Below, piece by piece: positions 1 through 11,463 of a stretch of DNA of 64,000 nt. This stretch comes from Colletes latitarsis (lineage: Eukaryota > Arthropoda > Insecta > Hymenoptera > Colletidae): NCBI RefSeq assembly GCF_051014445.1, contig NC_135137.1, positions 24,801,501-24,865,500 of the forward strand, in the 5' to 3' direction. Under the pieces are notes generated by a model that saw only the letters and a list, made by a program, of their open reading frames with translations, made no database searches and was not told the origin of the DNA. The stretch's first letter is position 1. Each line of letters begins with the position of its first letter. Made by a program: the position numbers and the translations under genes.

Positions 1-640
1 GGCTCAGGGCAGATTCTTCCCACGTCAGTGTGAAATGGTGCCCATCTCCTGCGGTTGACAGGGCTTTGTCCGGGGAGATTTTCTTCATGCAATGTTTGTA
101 GACTGAGCCTCATGGGTCGCGGTTTCCTTCGGCTGTGACATATTCTTGTCAACTTCGATTTTTTGCCCTCTTTATTTCGCCTGTGTATTCCCTTCTTATT
201 CGGAGGTATGTTCTTCTTTTCTCATACTTAATTATTGGGTTTGTTTCTGTCTGGAAAGCCTTCCGGGCCTTGTATGTTTGCCTTTTCTTTTTGGTTAAGC
301 TTTCGGTCCACCATGGTATTGAATTGCTATGCGCTTCTCTAGGTTTTATTGCTGCTCTGCTCGCGTGTACCTCTTAAAGGGTACAGTTTCTGAAAAAAGT
401 ACTACATCCAGAGTTGTACAGTTCAGAGTGATGCACTTGATGGCGTTTTTGAAATCGACCTTGAGGTCGATTTTCAAAGTTGTTAGGGGGAGGAGGTTTG
501 AAAATGCCTCGCCTAACGGTGGTCCGGATCTCGAGGGAAGGAACAGACGGAAAATAAGCGGTACAATAAAGTATGATTTTCGCTTATCCGAATGCACGGA
601 TAAGCCTTTTATTTCAGTCTTTGGTTTTTCTTTTATGGCG
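1..640. other. Unassigned; possible 3' end of an LTR element
   Basis: I recognise no gene. A 12-base purine run at 485-496 looks like the polypurine tract that precedes a 3' LTR of a plus-strand retrotransposon. An imperfect inverted repeat of about 13 bp lies just before it at about 448-480, centred on a GACCTTGAGGTC core. Since a long LTR-like repeat (family L) follows, this may be the tail of a retroelement whose body lies left of the window. This is inference only. Confidence 0.25.
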
Positions 641-649
641 TTATAGGTT

Positions 650-2150
650 CCGGATAATTGCCGGCCGACGTCTGCTTCTGCCAGACTATGTTATTATCCG
701 GCCTGCGTTGATACCCTGAAACAGAAAGAGACACGACTAGGCGTTAAATACCTATCGACGTGAGTCACGTCGCTTGTCTTTCTCTTTTCCGTACGCTCTT
801 GGCGTGTGCTTGTCGCACCTAGGAGCGGGAATCTCTGCCGCCGCAATACGCAGCTAAGCTAGTTGACTGTATGTGTGTGAGCGTTCCCTTTAAACCGGGA
901 ATCGCTCGTTTTGTTCCAATTATGGAATTTCGTCTCGGTTTTTTCTGTTCGACTGCAACACTTGATTGTCGCAGGAGAAGGTGCCAAGAGCGAGGTTGTA
1001 AGGCTCCAACCGTCACCCGGTCCTCGGCCCCTTAGCGTCTTCGTATGCGTATGTACGGAACACGATGTGGTGCAGTCTTTCAATGGCGTGTAGGACGTCT
1101 TACTATTGAGACTGACACCACGACGCCTTGTGAGTCGCGTTGTTCTACGCGCAGTGACCGTACAAGATTGGCGATCAGAGAACAACGCTCTGGCATTCGC
1201 CGGAAGCTGGGCTTGGAATATCTCGTCCCACGCTCCGACTAGAAGGTGGCAAGTCCACCCAAGGGTTTTGTGCCAATAAGGCCCCTATAGGTGGGTGTAA
1301 GACCGTTCGATAAATCAAGGGAGGATCGAGTCTTAACCTCGATACCTCTCGCACGACCGCTGTTTGCAGCAATACGCGGAAAATTCGGGAACTCGATGAT
1401 ACCAAAGAGTTTCCCGCAGTCTTTAACCGGGTCGTACTCACGACCGAATCGATTAACTGGTTTGATTCGACAACCGGAATTACACGCAGTTTACCGGGGG
1501 CAGTTTGCTTACGCAAGCTAATCCCGTAAAGCTGCGGCTATACGTTGGTTGCCCGCGTTGTGAAAGTTCGAATAACTCGAACTTTCAACGTTGCGTGGGA
1601 ATCAACCGCTAGAATCCGAGAATTTTCTTTTTATTGTTCTTAATTTTTGCAAATGCTCGAATAACGCGAAGCAATTCGGAATATTTTGAGGGCCTGTTGA
1701 ATCTCAACGAGTGCTCGAATAACTCGTAGCAATTCGGAGTATTTTAAATTAGGTGAAGCGTGATCGGTTATCGATCCGCGCTTGGCAGGCTCTCGTTAGC
1801 AAGTGACGGACGTGCACGAGCTGTCGAAAAGTACGCGTGAGAGAGGGGGAATCCTCCGACGCGCGGCGCTGTCGCCGTGGCTCTCGTCCGTCTTTATCTA
1901 ATATGTAATTGTCGCACCTTCTCTATGGTCGAGCGTTTAACCGAAAAGTTCGAAATCGAACGTTACTGTAATGCTTGCGTGACTTACAGAAAAACTCAAG
2001 GAGCGAGAGTTTTTCTGCTGCCTTCTGTTTCGAATCGCGGACGCGTCGACCTAGAATATTCTGGTCGGTCGCGTATATTGAAAACAAAGCGGATTGACGG
2101 CTAATTACGGGTTTAAATAAATCGAATTAACTCGATCTTTAAACAAAAAT
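650..2150 (+). repeat. Family L dispersed LTR-like repeat, copy 1
   Basis: Non-coding GC-mixed repeat sharing blocks with two other places in the window, both in the opposite orientation: 26075-27174 and 44385-44969 plus 58511-59280. Shared blocks include the stretch around 990-1010 (matched inverted near 59190), the block at 1230-1290 (matched inverted near 26950 and 58970), and the terminal block at about 2115-2148 (matched inverted near 26080 and 44390). Length, lack of ORFs and a purine run upstream suggest a long LTR, but no TG...CA ends or target duplication could be fixed. Divergence between copies is high, so the copies are old. Confidence 0.5.
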
Positions 2151-2508
2151 CATTTGAAAATCATTTCATGTTTATCAAAGGAAGTATTTTGCTTTTCACC
2201 CCGAGAATCGATAGAGCGTAAAATTTTACATTCATTATCAGAGCGTTGATGGTTTCTAAGTGAAACAAGCTTCTGCAATTTAATTTAAAATTGTTTATTG
2301 ATTCAACCAATTAAGGCAAGATCAGGCAATAAATCGATCAATAAAGAAATTAAAAGTTAATTATTCATTCAAATAAGGTAAGATGTGTGATCGAGATCCA
2401 GCCGGTGAAGGCAAGATTTCGTAATTTCTTTTCACATATGTCTATGAATATAAATTCCATGGTAATTGGCATTATTCTTTATATTCATGACAATAATGAG
2501 GAATAGCT
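2151..2508. other. AT-rich stretch, no gene seen
   Basis: Low-GC sequence between repeat L and the pogo remnant. It may include the pogo 3' untranslated region, but no inverted terminal repeat was recognised. Confidence 0.3.
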
Positions 2509-3319
2509 TTATCTTCTATCGCAAAAAAATGCTCCCTACAAAGAGAGTTAGTACACCACGCATATTTTATTACTGCAATATTATTGCAGATTTTGCAGAC
2601 TGTATCGCAATTTTTTAAACAGAAATCGACAGGCATTTCATCTGGTTTTTCTTCAATATATCCACTTTTCCACTAGGCATATTTATTCATGTTTTGGAAT
2701 CGCGGTGATAAAATTGAGTGTGGATTAATGATTGAATTTTGAGGATATTATTCATTAAATGTTGGTGTATAAGAGAATTAAGTCTGAAAATTGTTTCAGG
2801 AAGTTTTTCCACGATCTGAATACGTAGACATTCAATGGTTAAATGAAGCCAGTTGTTCCCGCAGGAATTGTAAGGTTTTTACTTCTTTATTATCCTTTCC
2901 TATATTTTCAAATTTCTTTTCTGTTTGTCCTGACCTAAAATCCAAACACAAAATAGACTTCTTGCCAGTATTAGGCAAAAAAACATATTCAAACCATTTA
3001 ATAACAATGTCGGATGTCAATTTTCCAGATTTTGTGACAAAGACGAGGATATTATCTGCTTTGTACATTGACTTTTGTATTATCGGTCCAAAACAGCCGC
3101 TTGTTTTTTGCAGAACTATTAATAAGGGGGATTTCAGGGTACCATTGGCAGATATTAAAGGTTGTATTGTATAACTGTGAGTCAAGGAGTTCAAAGATTG
3201 AGCAAGACACTCCACTTTCAATGAACCCTTTGAGGCCAATGTACGACCAGCATGTGTTTCCAAATTGAACCCTGACTGATCTGAATTGTAAATGTTTGCT
3301 GTCCCTAACAAGTCTTTTG
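2509..3319 (-). pseudogene. pogo/Tigger-like transposase remnant (Tc1/mariner superfamily)
   Basis: The open part at about 2832-3311 encodes a block typical of insect pogo-type DDE transposases: an N-S-D-Q-S-G-F-N-L-E segment, then A-G-R-T-L, T-H-S-Y-T-I-Q-P, and a later S-G-K-L-T motif. Further downstream, broken by stops, the C-terminal tail is still legible in one frame (about 2509-2700): G-Y-I-E-E-K-P followed by a cysteine-rich segment with C-X2-C pairs and a final H-F-F-C, ending at a stop at 2509-2511. The enzyme would cut and paste its own element in the nucleus. The N-terminal helix-turn-helix half is missing because a non-LTR element tail abuts at about 3320. Stops and frameshifts between the two blocks make it a pseudogene. 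Confidence 0.75.
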
Positions 3320-3995
3320 TTTTTTTTTGAACGTGGGGAAATTTTCATGGACCCACCCGACGGGAGGGCCAGCGGGTAGTGCCGGATTCTTACCGGCTAA
3401 AACCCCACAGTGACCATCCTCAGACGCCTGGCGAGGGAACGGGAACTCTAGTGAGACATCACAGAGTCCCCCACCGGGTCGTGCCTTTTCAAGCCCCTCC
3501 CGGTGGAAAGCACTTCTCCCACCGCATTCCCATTCAACCCAGGCGCATGGGGCTAAACCGCCGGCCGCGTGGCTACCTTGGTCGCAGGACTCATCCGCAG
3601 CCAACTGGCTAACCTGCAGCCTTAGGTAAAACCCGCGGCAAATATCCCATGCCCCGGGCCACTCACACACACACATTCACCCACGCAATGCATTCATACC
3701 GGTGTTTGGTCCGCTGGAGCTTTCATTTCAACCTCCGGGATGCCATGCGAGGATGCGGCCACCAGTCTTCTCAGGTTGATAACCTTATGCCCGCGTCCCA
3801 TCCCAGCGGCTGCCGCCTGGACAACCAAACGGGTGCGTGGACTTACCTTAAGGTTAGCGGCGGCTTGACCGTTTGAGTGCGTCGAAGCGCTGTAGCGCTT
3901 CTCTTTTGGTCTGCCAAAAATGCGGCGAAGTGCTATCGCGCTTCTCTCGTCTTGCGCATAATAACTACGCATTGTATTCCGTACTTTCAACATAT
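3320..3995 (-). mobile_element. 3' tail of a non-LTR retrotransposon (R1/LOA-like?) with poly(A)
   Basis: On the minus strand this GC-rich, non-coding block ends in a run of A (plus-strand T run at 3320-3328), exactly where the pogo transposase is cut off. Phrases such as GTGGGGTTTTAGCCGGTAAG and the CCCTCCCGTCGGGTGG end resemble 3' untranslated regions of insect R1/LOA-type LINEs as I remember them. The body of the element is absent, which fits a 5'-truncated insertion. A 5'-truncated copy is normal for target-primed reverse transcription. No target duplication was confirmed. Confidence 0.5.
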
Positions 3996-4151
3996 ATACA
4001 AGGAAATTCTTCAGTACTCACATGGTTAAGAGGGTCTTCTACTGTAAACCGCCAAAAAATTCGATTTTTTTTTTGGTATTTTCTTAAGCTTTATTTGACA
4101 TATATCTTCATAGTACATAGGTTATTTAAGTAACATCTAAAATAAATACTA
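3996..4151. other. Short spacer, no gene seen
   Basis: AT-rich spacer between the LINE tail and the Tc1 remnant. The missing N-terminal part of pogo is not recognisable here. Confidence 0.3.
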
Positions 4152-4703
4152 ACTGTTTGTGTATACCCAAATTAAATTTAAACAAATAATCAACCAAATA
4201 CAGAAAGACAGAAATTAATAATATTATAAATGTTGATATGTATATTAGCATAATTAACGGAAATTTGAAAGACGCAACAGTAAAAATGAATTTGGAAAAA
4301 GAATTTATTTTTCAACAGTACAATGATCCAAATCATGTTGTCAGAAAGGAGTGCGACATTTTTTAGCGATTCAGATATTAAGTTACTCGAATGGCCAACT
4401 CAAAGTCCTGACTTGAATTTAATATAGTATTTGTGGTATATATTGGATTCCAAACTTCTTTTGGACAAGCGAACGGATAAAACGGACTTCTTTAATAATT
4501 TAAAATCAGCTTTTGACAATATTGACAAAGATGATTTAGAAAATCTTATAAAAAGTATGTCCTGATGACTAGAGGCCGTAATCGTAGCAAAAGGTGGCAA
4601 TACTAAATACTAATTAGTAGTTATTGGTAGTGTCCACTTACTTGTGTCTTTCCGTAATTGGTTGATTTTTTATTTAAGCCTAACTTGGGTTTACAGCGAC
4701 TGT
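4152..4703 (+). mobile_element. Internally deleted Tc1-like element with transposase C-terminus
   Basis: Both ends are inverted copies of about 50-60 bp: CAACCAAATACAGAAAGACA near 4192-4212 corresponds to the inverse of the block at about 4640-4670, and the outer ends run to TA dinucleotides at 4150-4151 and 4704-4705, the standard Tc1/mariner target duplication. Between them (about 4290-4600) the plus strand carries a decayed transposase C-terminus: a glutamine-tyrosine-asparagine-D-P block, L-E-W-P-T-Q-S-P-D-L-N, and a W-Y-I-L-D-S-K-L segment, with several stops and at least one frameshift. The front of the transposase is deleted. Non-functional. Confidence 0.75.
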
Positions 4704-4705
4704 TA

Positions 4706-5129
4706 ATATTATTGTTAATTGTTATTCAAAGCATCTATATACTATAAGGATAAATATTAAATAAAGCTTACACATGTAATTGCAATGTCATATTGATTAA
4801 ATTTCATTGATATCCTGTTCCATCATCAGTTCACTTACTTTTATACCTGACTGTAAATAGTAACAAATAAATTATAAACGAGTATCATTATCAACGATAA
4901 TCATGCGAGAACGGGTTCAAAAATATACTTTGATATATTTTTATATACTTTGCCGTTCTGGACCTACCCCGACTTGTAAACAAACCCAAAAATAAACAGG
5001 AAATACTAAACTGTTAAAACATACAGATAAATACAGAGGCAAATTCTGGATTTATGACCGTTTGAGATCACCGATGACGTGAATCTATAAGTCGCAACCG
5101 AAACTATGTCGCGTTTTGGAACGATTCTA
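4706..5129. other. Unassigned AT-rich spacer
   Basis: No coding or repeat signal recognised. It may include the left end of the family M repeat that follows, whose exact start I could not place. Confidence 0.3.
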
Positions 5130-5976
5130 AGTACGATTTGTCGGAAGCTGTTTTTTTCTACCATGCGTCCGATTTAACGTTCGTACGAATTTGTGTTAGT
5201 GTTTTGGGAGCACGTTTCCTCCTCAGTTCAACTCAAAGGAGGACCCATTTTCATGCCCCATTTGGGCGGAAAACTCCTCTCTCACACCCGAATGTGGTGG
5301 AGAAAGAGTCCCAGGTCACTGTGATACCACCCGCATTCGTCACCTCAAACATCCGAATCAGCATTATTCACCAAAAACATCTGAGTCACTATCCATATCA
5401 CCACCTGGTAACAACAATATCTGAGTCAGACATCAGGTCTCAAACCAAGACATCCCACTATACAGCCATACCCAAACCGACCTTTATAAACCTTTCGCCC
5501 AAATAAAGTACAGCTCTGTATTTCAAAACTCAAGGTTCGTGTAACGTCACTCGTCCGTTCCTTATTTTAGCTACGACATAAATTACAACAGAGGTAATAG
5601 TTGTACGCAACGTTACATTAAGTTTCGCGAGTTTCTGTTTTTTTCTTTAATTTGCCGAGGAAAAAACGGGACTCCGGATTAGGACGCGACGAGTTGCCGC
5701 GCGTGTTTAGCAGCTGTTTTATGATCATATTGTTCCACGAATTGGCGATGGTCTTTATCGGTCCACCGACGTTGGCCTCGAAAACCGTGCCACCCGCGGA
5801 ACAATATAGCCCTTCGCTGGTCAACACGGAACTAGCGCTTTCGTTTCGATAAAGCGCTCGGTTATTTTACAGCGAAATTTGCCAGATGTGGAATATTCTT
5901 GCACTTTTGCGACGAAGTAACGGCTTCGCATTTGGCAACACAAAAAAAAGCGAAAAAGCCCGAGTTGACCGAATGG
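5130..5976 (-). repeat. Family M LTR-like repeat, copy 1
   Basis: Matches the solo LTR at 45415-46174 over several blocks in the same orientation: CGTTTCCTCCTCAG near 5211, the GGAAAACTCC/GTCCCAGGTCAC region at about 5265-5320, AACGGGACTCCGGATTAGGA near 5667, CCGCGGAACAATATAGCCCT near 5795, and the end block GAGTTGACCGAATGGAACA ending near 5976. On the minus strand it would start TGTTCC, like the other copy. The middle is rearranged relative to it. No ORF is credible and no target duplication was found. Confidence 0.6.
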
Positions 5977-6602
5977 AACAAAACACGATGTACACTTTCA
6001 ATAATTTTCCAAACGATTTTATAGGTGGATTTAAATCTTTTTGAAGACGACCTTGCACAGGTATTAGAAAATAATATTGATGAGAAACAACAACGGGCAA
6101 AGGTAGAGAACAAAGTGGGAAACGGTTTACGTCTGGCAATAAAATACGTTTCAGACGAGGCTTGAAATCTATCGTTGAAATCAGCTTTTCTCGTATTACC
6201 TTTTTCACTCACCCCTGTTTCGTCGAAGCGTTTCTCTTTACCCGGGGTTGTATTGCCGCGCGTGACGTTGTCCGAAAGTCGAGGTCGGTGTTAATTTACG
6301 AGTTTCCCGAAGCTATTAAACAAATCCGACAGTGTATGATCAAGCGACAGAGGAACGTTCTTGTGCTCGTTAATTTCGGAGCGCCAATTCGCGGTAATCG
6401 CGGCCGAAGACAATCGCTCGGCATTATGCAAATCTTTAAACAGACTGTGTTCTAAAAGAGTTTGAAGTGGAAGCTGTGCTGTTGTTTTTGTATTTACGAT
6501 TCCATGAGGTCTGCAATTTTTTTGGATTTCAGAACAGCGTCATACGGTGGATATATGCATATCGCAATTTCTTTCTTGACATTCTAATCTATAATTTATG
6601 TA
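5977..6602. other. Unassigned
   Basis: No recognisable coding sequence or repeat partner within the window. Short open frames on both strands overlap each other and have no family resemblance. Confidence 0.3.
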
Positions 6603-7145
6603 TTAGTTTTTTGTTAAATGATTGTCACATAAAAATGCCATAGCTTCATCTGGTGTACATGGAATTGGTTCTTTTTTGTTAGCGAAAAGTGTTGTTTTCA
6701 TTTTTCTTGCTCGCTCGGGACTTTCTGTACATTCTGTTAAGATAGTCGTTAAATCTTTATAACACCTTTTCCGTGCATTCATTACTGTGGCTTGCATTAT
6801 CAATTTCATGTCCTGATCCATGTTTTCCAATAGAATTGATGCTTCCCGTCTTTGTGAACGTACTGATTTTTGATCATACGGCAGAGTAGGACGTCTTATC
6901 ATTCCACTTGTTGAGGGTTCAGCATCTGAATCGTTACATTTTTGAATGGTAAAATATCCTTGCAACCATTTAGCATTTTTCTATTTAGCAACAATAGCTT
7001 TTCTTCTGCAATCAGCTTCACCGTGACAAATGTCAAATAAGTCTTCATATTTGAAGGAATACTTATCTATATAAGTAAAAGCTTTTAATTCCTTGTCTAT
7101 GGAAACATCTAATATGGTGAAAAAATAAAACATACTTTCCGCCAT
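6603..7145 (-). pseudogene. Transib-like (RAG1-like) transposase N-terminal remnant
   Basis: From a possible ATG at 7143-7145 the minus strand reads about 55 residues to one stop (near 6983) and then a 120-residue block ending at 6603. The block has the layout of the N-terminal part of Transib-type transposases: a serine/arginine-rich R-S-Q-R-R-E stretch, a helical region, S-P-E-R-A-R-K, and T-P-D-E-A-M-A-F-L before an L-T-K-N motif that corresponds to the position just before the Q-Y-(E/I) motif of the family. The same layout appears in the diverged copy at 9774-10348. The catalytic core is absent. Family assignment rests on remembered layout, so moderate confidence. Confidence 0.5.
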
Positions 7146-7153
7146 TATAAATA

Positions 7154-7990
7154 CAAGGTGTCCCCGCTAAAGTGTGACGGTCGCGATATTTCAATAACTA
7201 TCGATGAAACGAAAAAATTGTTTATATGAAAATTGCAGGATAAAATAGGATGTTTATTTTGGTGTAAACGAAAATTTTGTTTATGTCATTAATTTAAAAG
7301 ATACGATGGTGAAGTTTCGTTTTTTAAATGGAACTATATATTTTTTTTTGATCATCCGATAGTGTTTTTCAAGACGAATTCATTAACCTACAATTTATTT
7401 ACCCGATTTTTATTAGTTTTCAAGATATAACGCTTGGAAGTTTACTGATTTTCGGTGGAAACGTTTCGGCTTGAAAGTGGCAAATCATAAAAGCGGTCCT
7501 ACTGTTGCGGTGTCCTACTGTACCTGTTGAAACCGATAGCAAGAGTCTACGCTCGGAACGGCAGGCCCGAAGAGTCAGAAACATGAAAAGTATTGCCCAT
7601 CACGATTTAAGTTTGCCGCATCAAGGATGGTGATGTCGCTAATAATTTCGTTCCAAAATATGTGGTGCCAACACGATGAGGCTCCTCCACATTACGCATT
7701 ACCTGTGCGAGCATGGTTAAATGAACACAAAAATGGATCGGCCGTGGTGGACCAATTTCATGGCCACCGAGATTACCAGACCTTTCGTTATGCGATTTTT
7801 TTCTGTGAGGTTACATTAAACAGCACATTTACAAAACACCATTACGAAGCACCGCAGACTTAAGAAACAGAATTAAAACTGCATGTGAAAATATACCAAG
7901 GGACATATTAATAAAAGTGGAAAAAGAATTTATAAAACGCATAGAAACATTTGTTTCGAACAGCGGGAGACATGTAGAATAAATTTTTTG
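7154..7990 (+). pseudogene. mariner-like element remnant with transposase C-terminal part
   Basis: A TA at 7152-7153 is followed by CAAGGTGTCCCCGCTAAAG, the style of terminus seen on insect mariner elements. The plus strand at about 7650-7985 encodes a mariner transposase tail: Q-H-D-E-A-P-P-H-Y-A-L-P-V-R, then after a frameshift W-P-P-R-L-P-D-L-S, and finally D-I-L-I-K-V-E-K-E-F-I-K-R-I before a stop. H-D-(G/E)-A-P-P-H contains the second catalytic aspartate of the DDE/D set. The N-terminus is missing and the reading frame is broken, so it cannot be active. The right terminal repeat was not found. Confidence 0.65.
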
Positions 7991-8475
7991 CATAATAAAA
8001 TATTTCCATAAATTAAAAGTGTAAGGGGAGTTGGGAAGGTAAAGGGAGAGTGGTACGGAGGAACCAAATTTCCACAGTACCAGGGAGAAGGTTGCGGGAA
8101 TGGTCGAGGGTTTGCCAAAGATTACAAGGGGTTTTCTCTGGAGTCGAGCCCTGAAAAAGGACTTCAATTTATTTGGCTAGAGTCGTGTCTTCCTACGTTG
8201 ACCATCGGTAGATTCGTCGACGGTGAACACTCGGGTACGTCTGGCGGAGGGCGTGGGGCCTGAGGGTAGGTGGCGACGCTCCGCGAAGGTGCCGCAATAC
8301 CGTACTACTCAGGGTCGCTCTAGCCACGACGAGTTCCGATGTCCTTGCGAGTGTACCCGACTGGTACAGAGGTAGTTTTCCCAACAGCTTGGCACATCCG
8401 CGTAGGAGCCGGCACTGGGGATCTTATCTCTGGTGGTAGTCGGATAGTGACTGACGATCATGGGCCGGAGGGCTC
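7991..8475. other. Unassigned, including a GC-rich block
   Basis: About 8165-8470 is distinctly GC-rich compared with its neighbours and has no recognisable coding content. It looks like a fragment of another repeat (possibly an LTR), but no second copy is in the window. Confidence 0.25.
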
Positions 8476-8779
8476 ATAATACCAATCATACATATTGCTA
8501 TTTTTTTAAAATATCTATTCCATGAAAAAGTATTTATCTGTAGTATAATATGAAACTTTCTGCAGTTGTTGGTGTATACTGACGAAATTTCTCAATATTT
8601 ATTTTATATTGGGAAGAAATAACCTGTAACATAAATAATTGATGAATGTTTATAACGAAAGGTACATAATACCAATCATGAACTACGAAATATTCATATT
8701 GTGCATATTGCTATTTTTTTTTAATATCTATTCGATGAAAAAGTAATTACCTGGAGTATGATGTGAAACTTTTTAATTA
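8476..8779 (+). repeat. Imperfect direct duplication of about 90 bp
   Basis: The segment at 8476-8563 (ATAATACCAATCATACATATTGC..., with CATGAAAAAGTA and ATATGAAACTTTCTG) recurs at about 8667-8779 with a 24-base insertion and point differences. The second copy runs into the 3' end of the Transib-like transposase, so the duplication involves the broken end of that gene. Confidence 0.6.
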
Positions 8780-9773
8780 ACGTGATATCAACCCCTGTTA
8801 TTTCGGATGCGAGTTCCGGGTTTGCAAAAAATCGTCGGGCAGTGTTGCCATCATTCGACGAACCCCATCCTTGTTTTATAACACTAATAGAAAGGCCCAT
8901 CTTCTCCTTAAACAGTTGTTTAATTTCTTCCTTCTTCTCTTCTCGTATTTTTTTTGTTTCCGTTGTGTTTGCGGTGTATTTTTGAAAAGGTAAATTATAT
9001 CTTATGTGTAGTAAACACTCCAAGCTTCTAATCCAAGCATGTAGCGACGATATTCCGAAAGAATAATTGAAGTCGTTTGGAATTTTATGATTTATTAAAT
9101 TTAAATCATTCATCTCTGTTGGTTTTGCTTGGCAAATATAACACCGCATAGATGATGGAGTGCTTGTAATCACGTTGCATATTTTATTATCAACCATCGT
9201 TAGTGCCATGACATACTCAACTTTAATATTATTAACATGATACAGGTTTAAATTTTCAATTTGTTTTGTAATGTCGCTAACTTCTTCTTCGATAGTTTTT
9301 TTACTTTCTTTGACAAATTGATATCTAATGGGTCGACAAAACCACGGTGACGATGGGCGTGGTTTTTCCCAAATTATTTCATCAGTCGATTTATTTTTTA
9401 ATTTTATTGGCACAAAACTTGATATAAAAATGGTGTCTTCATCAATATTTAAATTCTCATATTGCAGTTGTTTGTATCGCTGTTGTCCAGATGCACCATC
9501 ACAGCCCCATTTGTTTATAAGCAATAGCTCACTGGTTCCTAATACAGTTATATTTTTCATTATACGTGAAACGGTATGATCTAATATACTTTGAAGGCTT
9601 ACTTCTGCAGATATCTCTGTTATTTTTATAGTATTTTTAGTAGGATAACAATTTTTTTTTTCTATCAATAATTTAAAGTATAAAGGCCATTGGTAATTAT
9701 TACATTTTATAAATTCATTTCGCATAGTGATGTACTGAAATTTGGAAAGATCTGCCATAATAAAAATGCTCAA
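8721..9773 (-). pseudogene. Transib-like (RAG1-like) transposase, catalytic core
   Basis: A 350-residue open stretch with the signature order of Transib transposases, the group from which the RAG1 recombinase core descends: Q-Y-I-T-M-R near residue 13, W-G-C-D-G-A-S-G near 109 (first catalytic Asp region), P-R-P-S-S with F-C-R-P-I near 140, T-M-V-D-N-K near 192 (second Asp region), the zinc-type C-Y-I-C-Q-A-K-P near 210, S-L-H-A-W-I-R-S-L-E-C-L-L-H-I near 243, and S-N-D-G-N-T-A-R-R-F-F near 307. The C-terminal roughly 100 residues expected of the family are absent; the frame ends in a degenerate repeat. The first ATG is not the real start, because homologous sequence continues upstream in another frame. 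Confidence 0.8.
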
Positions 9774-10348
9774 AGCTTTTTCTGTATTGAATGGTTTTTT
9801 TGAAATAAAAAGTCTCCTTTAAGGAATGCTTCAATTCTTTTCGTGCTTTCACTTGACTCTATATATTATAAAAGTCAAACTTGTTGATGCATGCCATGCC
9901 TACGCATGCTCATCCTTGTTGCGTTCATTAGTTCACTTAATGTGAAATTCGACACTAGTGATCGCGCTCTTCTCATTTTTTCTCTAGTGCTGCATTCTAA
10001 CAATAATTTCCTTCCTTTATAAATAGTTACACTTGAAGACGATGGTCTATCTGTAGCACTTCTCGATGATCCTTCAATTATTGTACGAGGATACAGAAAA
10101 TCCTTCTCTAACCATTTACTATTTTGTTGTAAAAATTTACTTTCAGTATAACGCGCTTTGATCCATCTTTGTTTTAAATTAGAAGTAAATTTACTTAAAG
10201 TTATTTTTAATCTTTTCGCATTTTCGGCAGAAACATGAATTTTTTCGTTTATTTTTTTAAACAAAAATATATAATCACTCATATCCCTTTTGCAGCTTCT
10301 CAATATGAAAAATAAATCATTGTTTGTACGAAGACCTTCCATTTTCAA
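9774..10348 (-). pseudogene. Transib-like transposase, N-terminal part of the same gene
   Basis: The frame from 10348 to 9875 encodes 157 residues including two basic helical blocks and a G-R-K-L-L-L-E/S-N-F-T-L-S-E-L-M-N-A-T-R-M-S-M-R-R segment typical of the N-terminal region of this transposase family. It ends at a stop at 9875. Sequence in 9774-9874 continues the homology in shifted frames, across an A7 run near 9800, to the core at 8721-9773. I read this as one decayed gene with frameshifts rather than two genes or an intron, because no convincing splice pair was seen. Confidence 0.65.
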
Positions 10349-10968
10349 ACAAATAGTAAGTATCTAGATAACAAATAACGAAATGTTAAATATTACAAAT
10401 AGCCCATGCAATAATCTTTTAAGTATTTTTATACTTACCAAATAGAAGAGAAATGAACAATAATAATTATTGTATTGTAACAATAAGAGTATAATATTAT
10501 TATACACACACACACTCACACTATAAAATATAAACTTCAAATAAAACTGAAGAATTTCTATCAAGAACTTGTATCAGCTCGCTGATAATTGCAATGTTTG
10601 TAAATGCGTATTTCACTCTTTCGGAGACGAAATACGAATGAGAGCTTTCCAAATTTTTAGTTATTAGGAAAATTCTATTACTCCTACACTCATCCTAATT
10701 GGTCACCTGACAACCGCTCATGGCGTTTGCCAATCAGGACCTCGTCGCTTCTCATCCCCTCCCATTCCTTGCACCCTTAGAACGGCTAGGGTGATGAGGC
10801 ACGCGTGTACGAAAGACAATGATAGAAAATAGCTAAAATCTAGGTTCACCCGGCACTTAAAATATTGATAGAGTATAATTCTACATGTTCTAAGGTATTC
10901 TAAAAACATAATTTTATATCCTGCAAATGATGGAAAAGTTATGAAAAAAGTAGATGAAGTGAGTTCCG
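10349..10968. other. Unassigned, probable upstream part of the Transib element
   Basis: AT-rich upstream sequence followed by a less AT-rich block around 10690-10800. No terminal inverted repeat of the expected CAC-type was found, so the element's right end is not defined. Confidence 0.25.
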
Positions 10969-11463
10969 CACAGGGTAAGATATTGGAAATCTTTGACCCA
11001 AAATGAGGGTATATTTTAAAACAAATACATGAAATATGAAAATTCAAAGTTGTTTTATTATTAATAATCAATATTTATATCGTACATGAAAATTGGGGAC
11101 TTGCTTTAACCCATAAGATCCAGATGTGCAAAGTCTAAGCTCGCTGATGGTTATTTTTGGAAAATTCTTTGTTATCGTTTCAAACGGAAGAGAATTTATA
11201 ACATAATACGTTCAACAAGTTTTACTTCTTTATTGTAGAAGTCGTAAAATATAATTCTTCGAATAAATAAATTATTATCTGTTGTCCTTTTTAACTACCT
11301 TATGTGGTTGCTAACTAATATTTTTGGCGCCTGTTTTTCATGTGAGATATATGTAAATGTCGACTATTAGAAATGAAATAATGTTTGAATTTTCATATTT
11401 CATGCATTCATTTTAAAATATACGCTCATTTTAAATCAAAGATTCTCAATTTCTCACCCTGTG
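10969..11463. mobile_element. Small foldback element (495 bp)
   Basis: The ends CACAGGGTAAGAT (10969) and its inverse partner ending CACCCTGTG at 11463 start inverted arms of about 90 bp (10969-11060 against about 11375-11463), with clear conservation of the GAAATATGAAAATTCAAA stretch. The core has no ORF. No clear target duplication was seen, so the family is unknown; a non-autonomous DNA element (MITE) is the simplest reading. Confidence 0.65.

Noticed and set aside
1291..1521. Short open frames in the family L repeat at the left of the window
   Set aside because: Family L copies elsewhere do not keep these frames, so they are not coding.
9774..9874. Intron between the two Transib-like parts
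   Set aside because: The interval retains family homology in shifted frames and no good GT...AG pair, which fits frameshift decay better.
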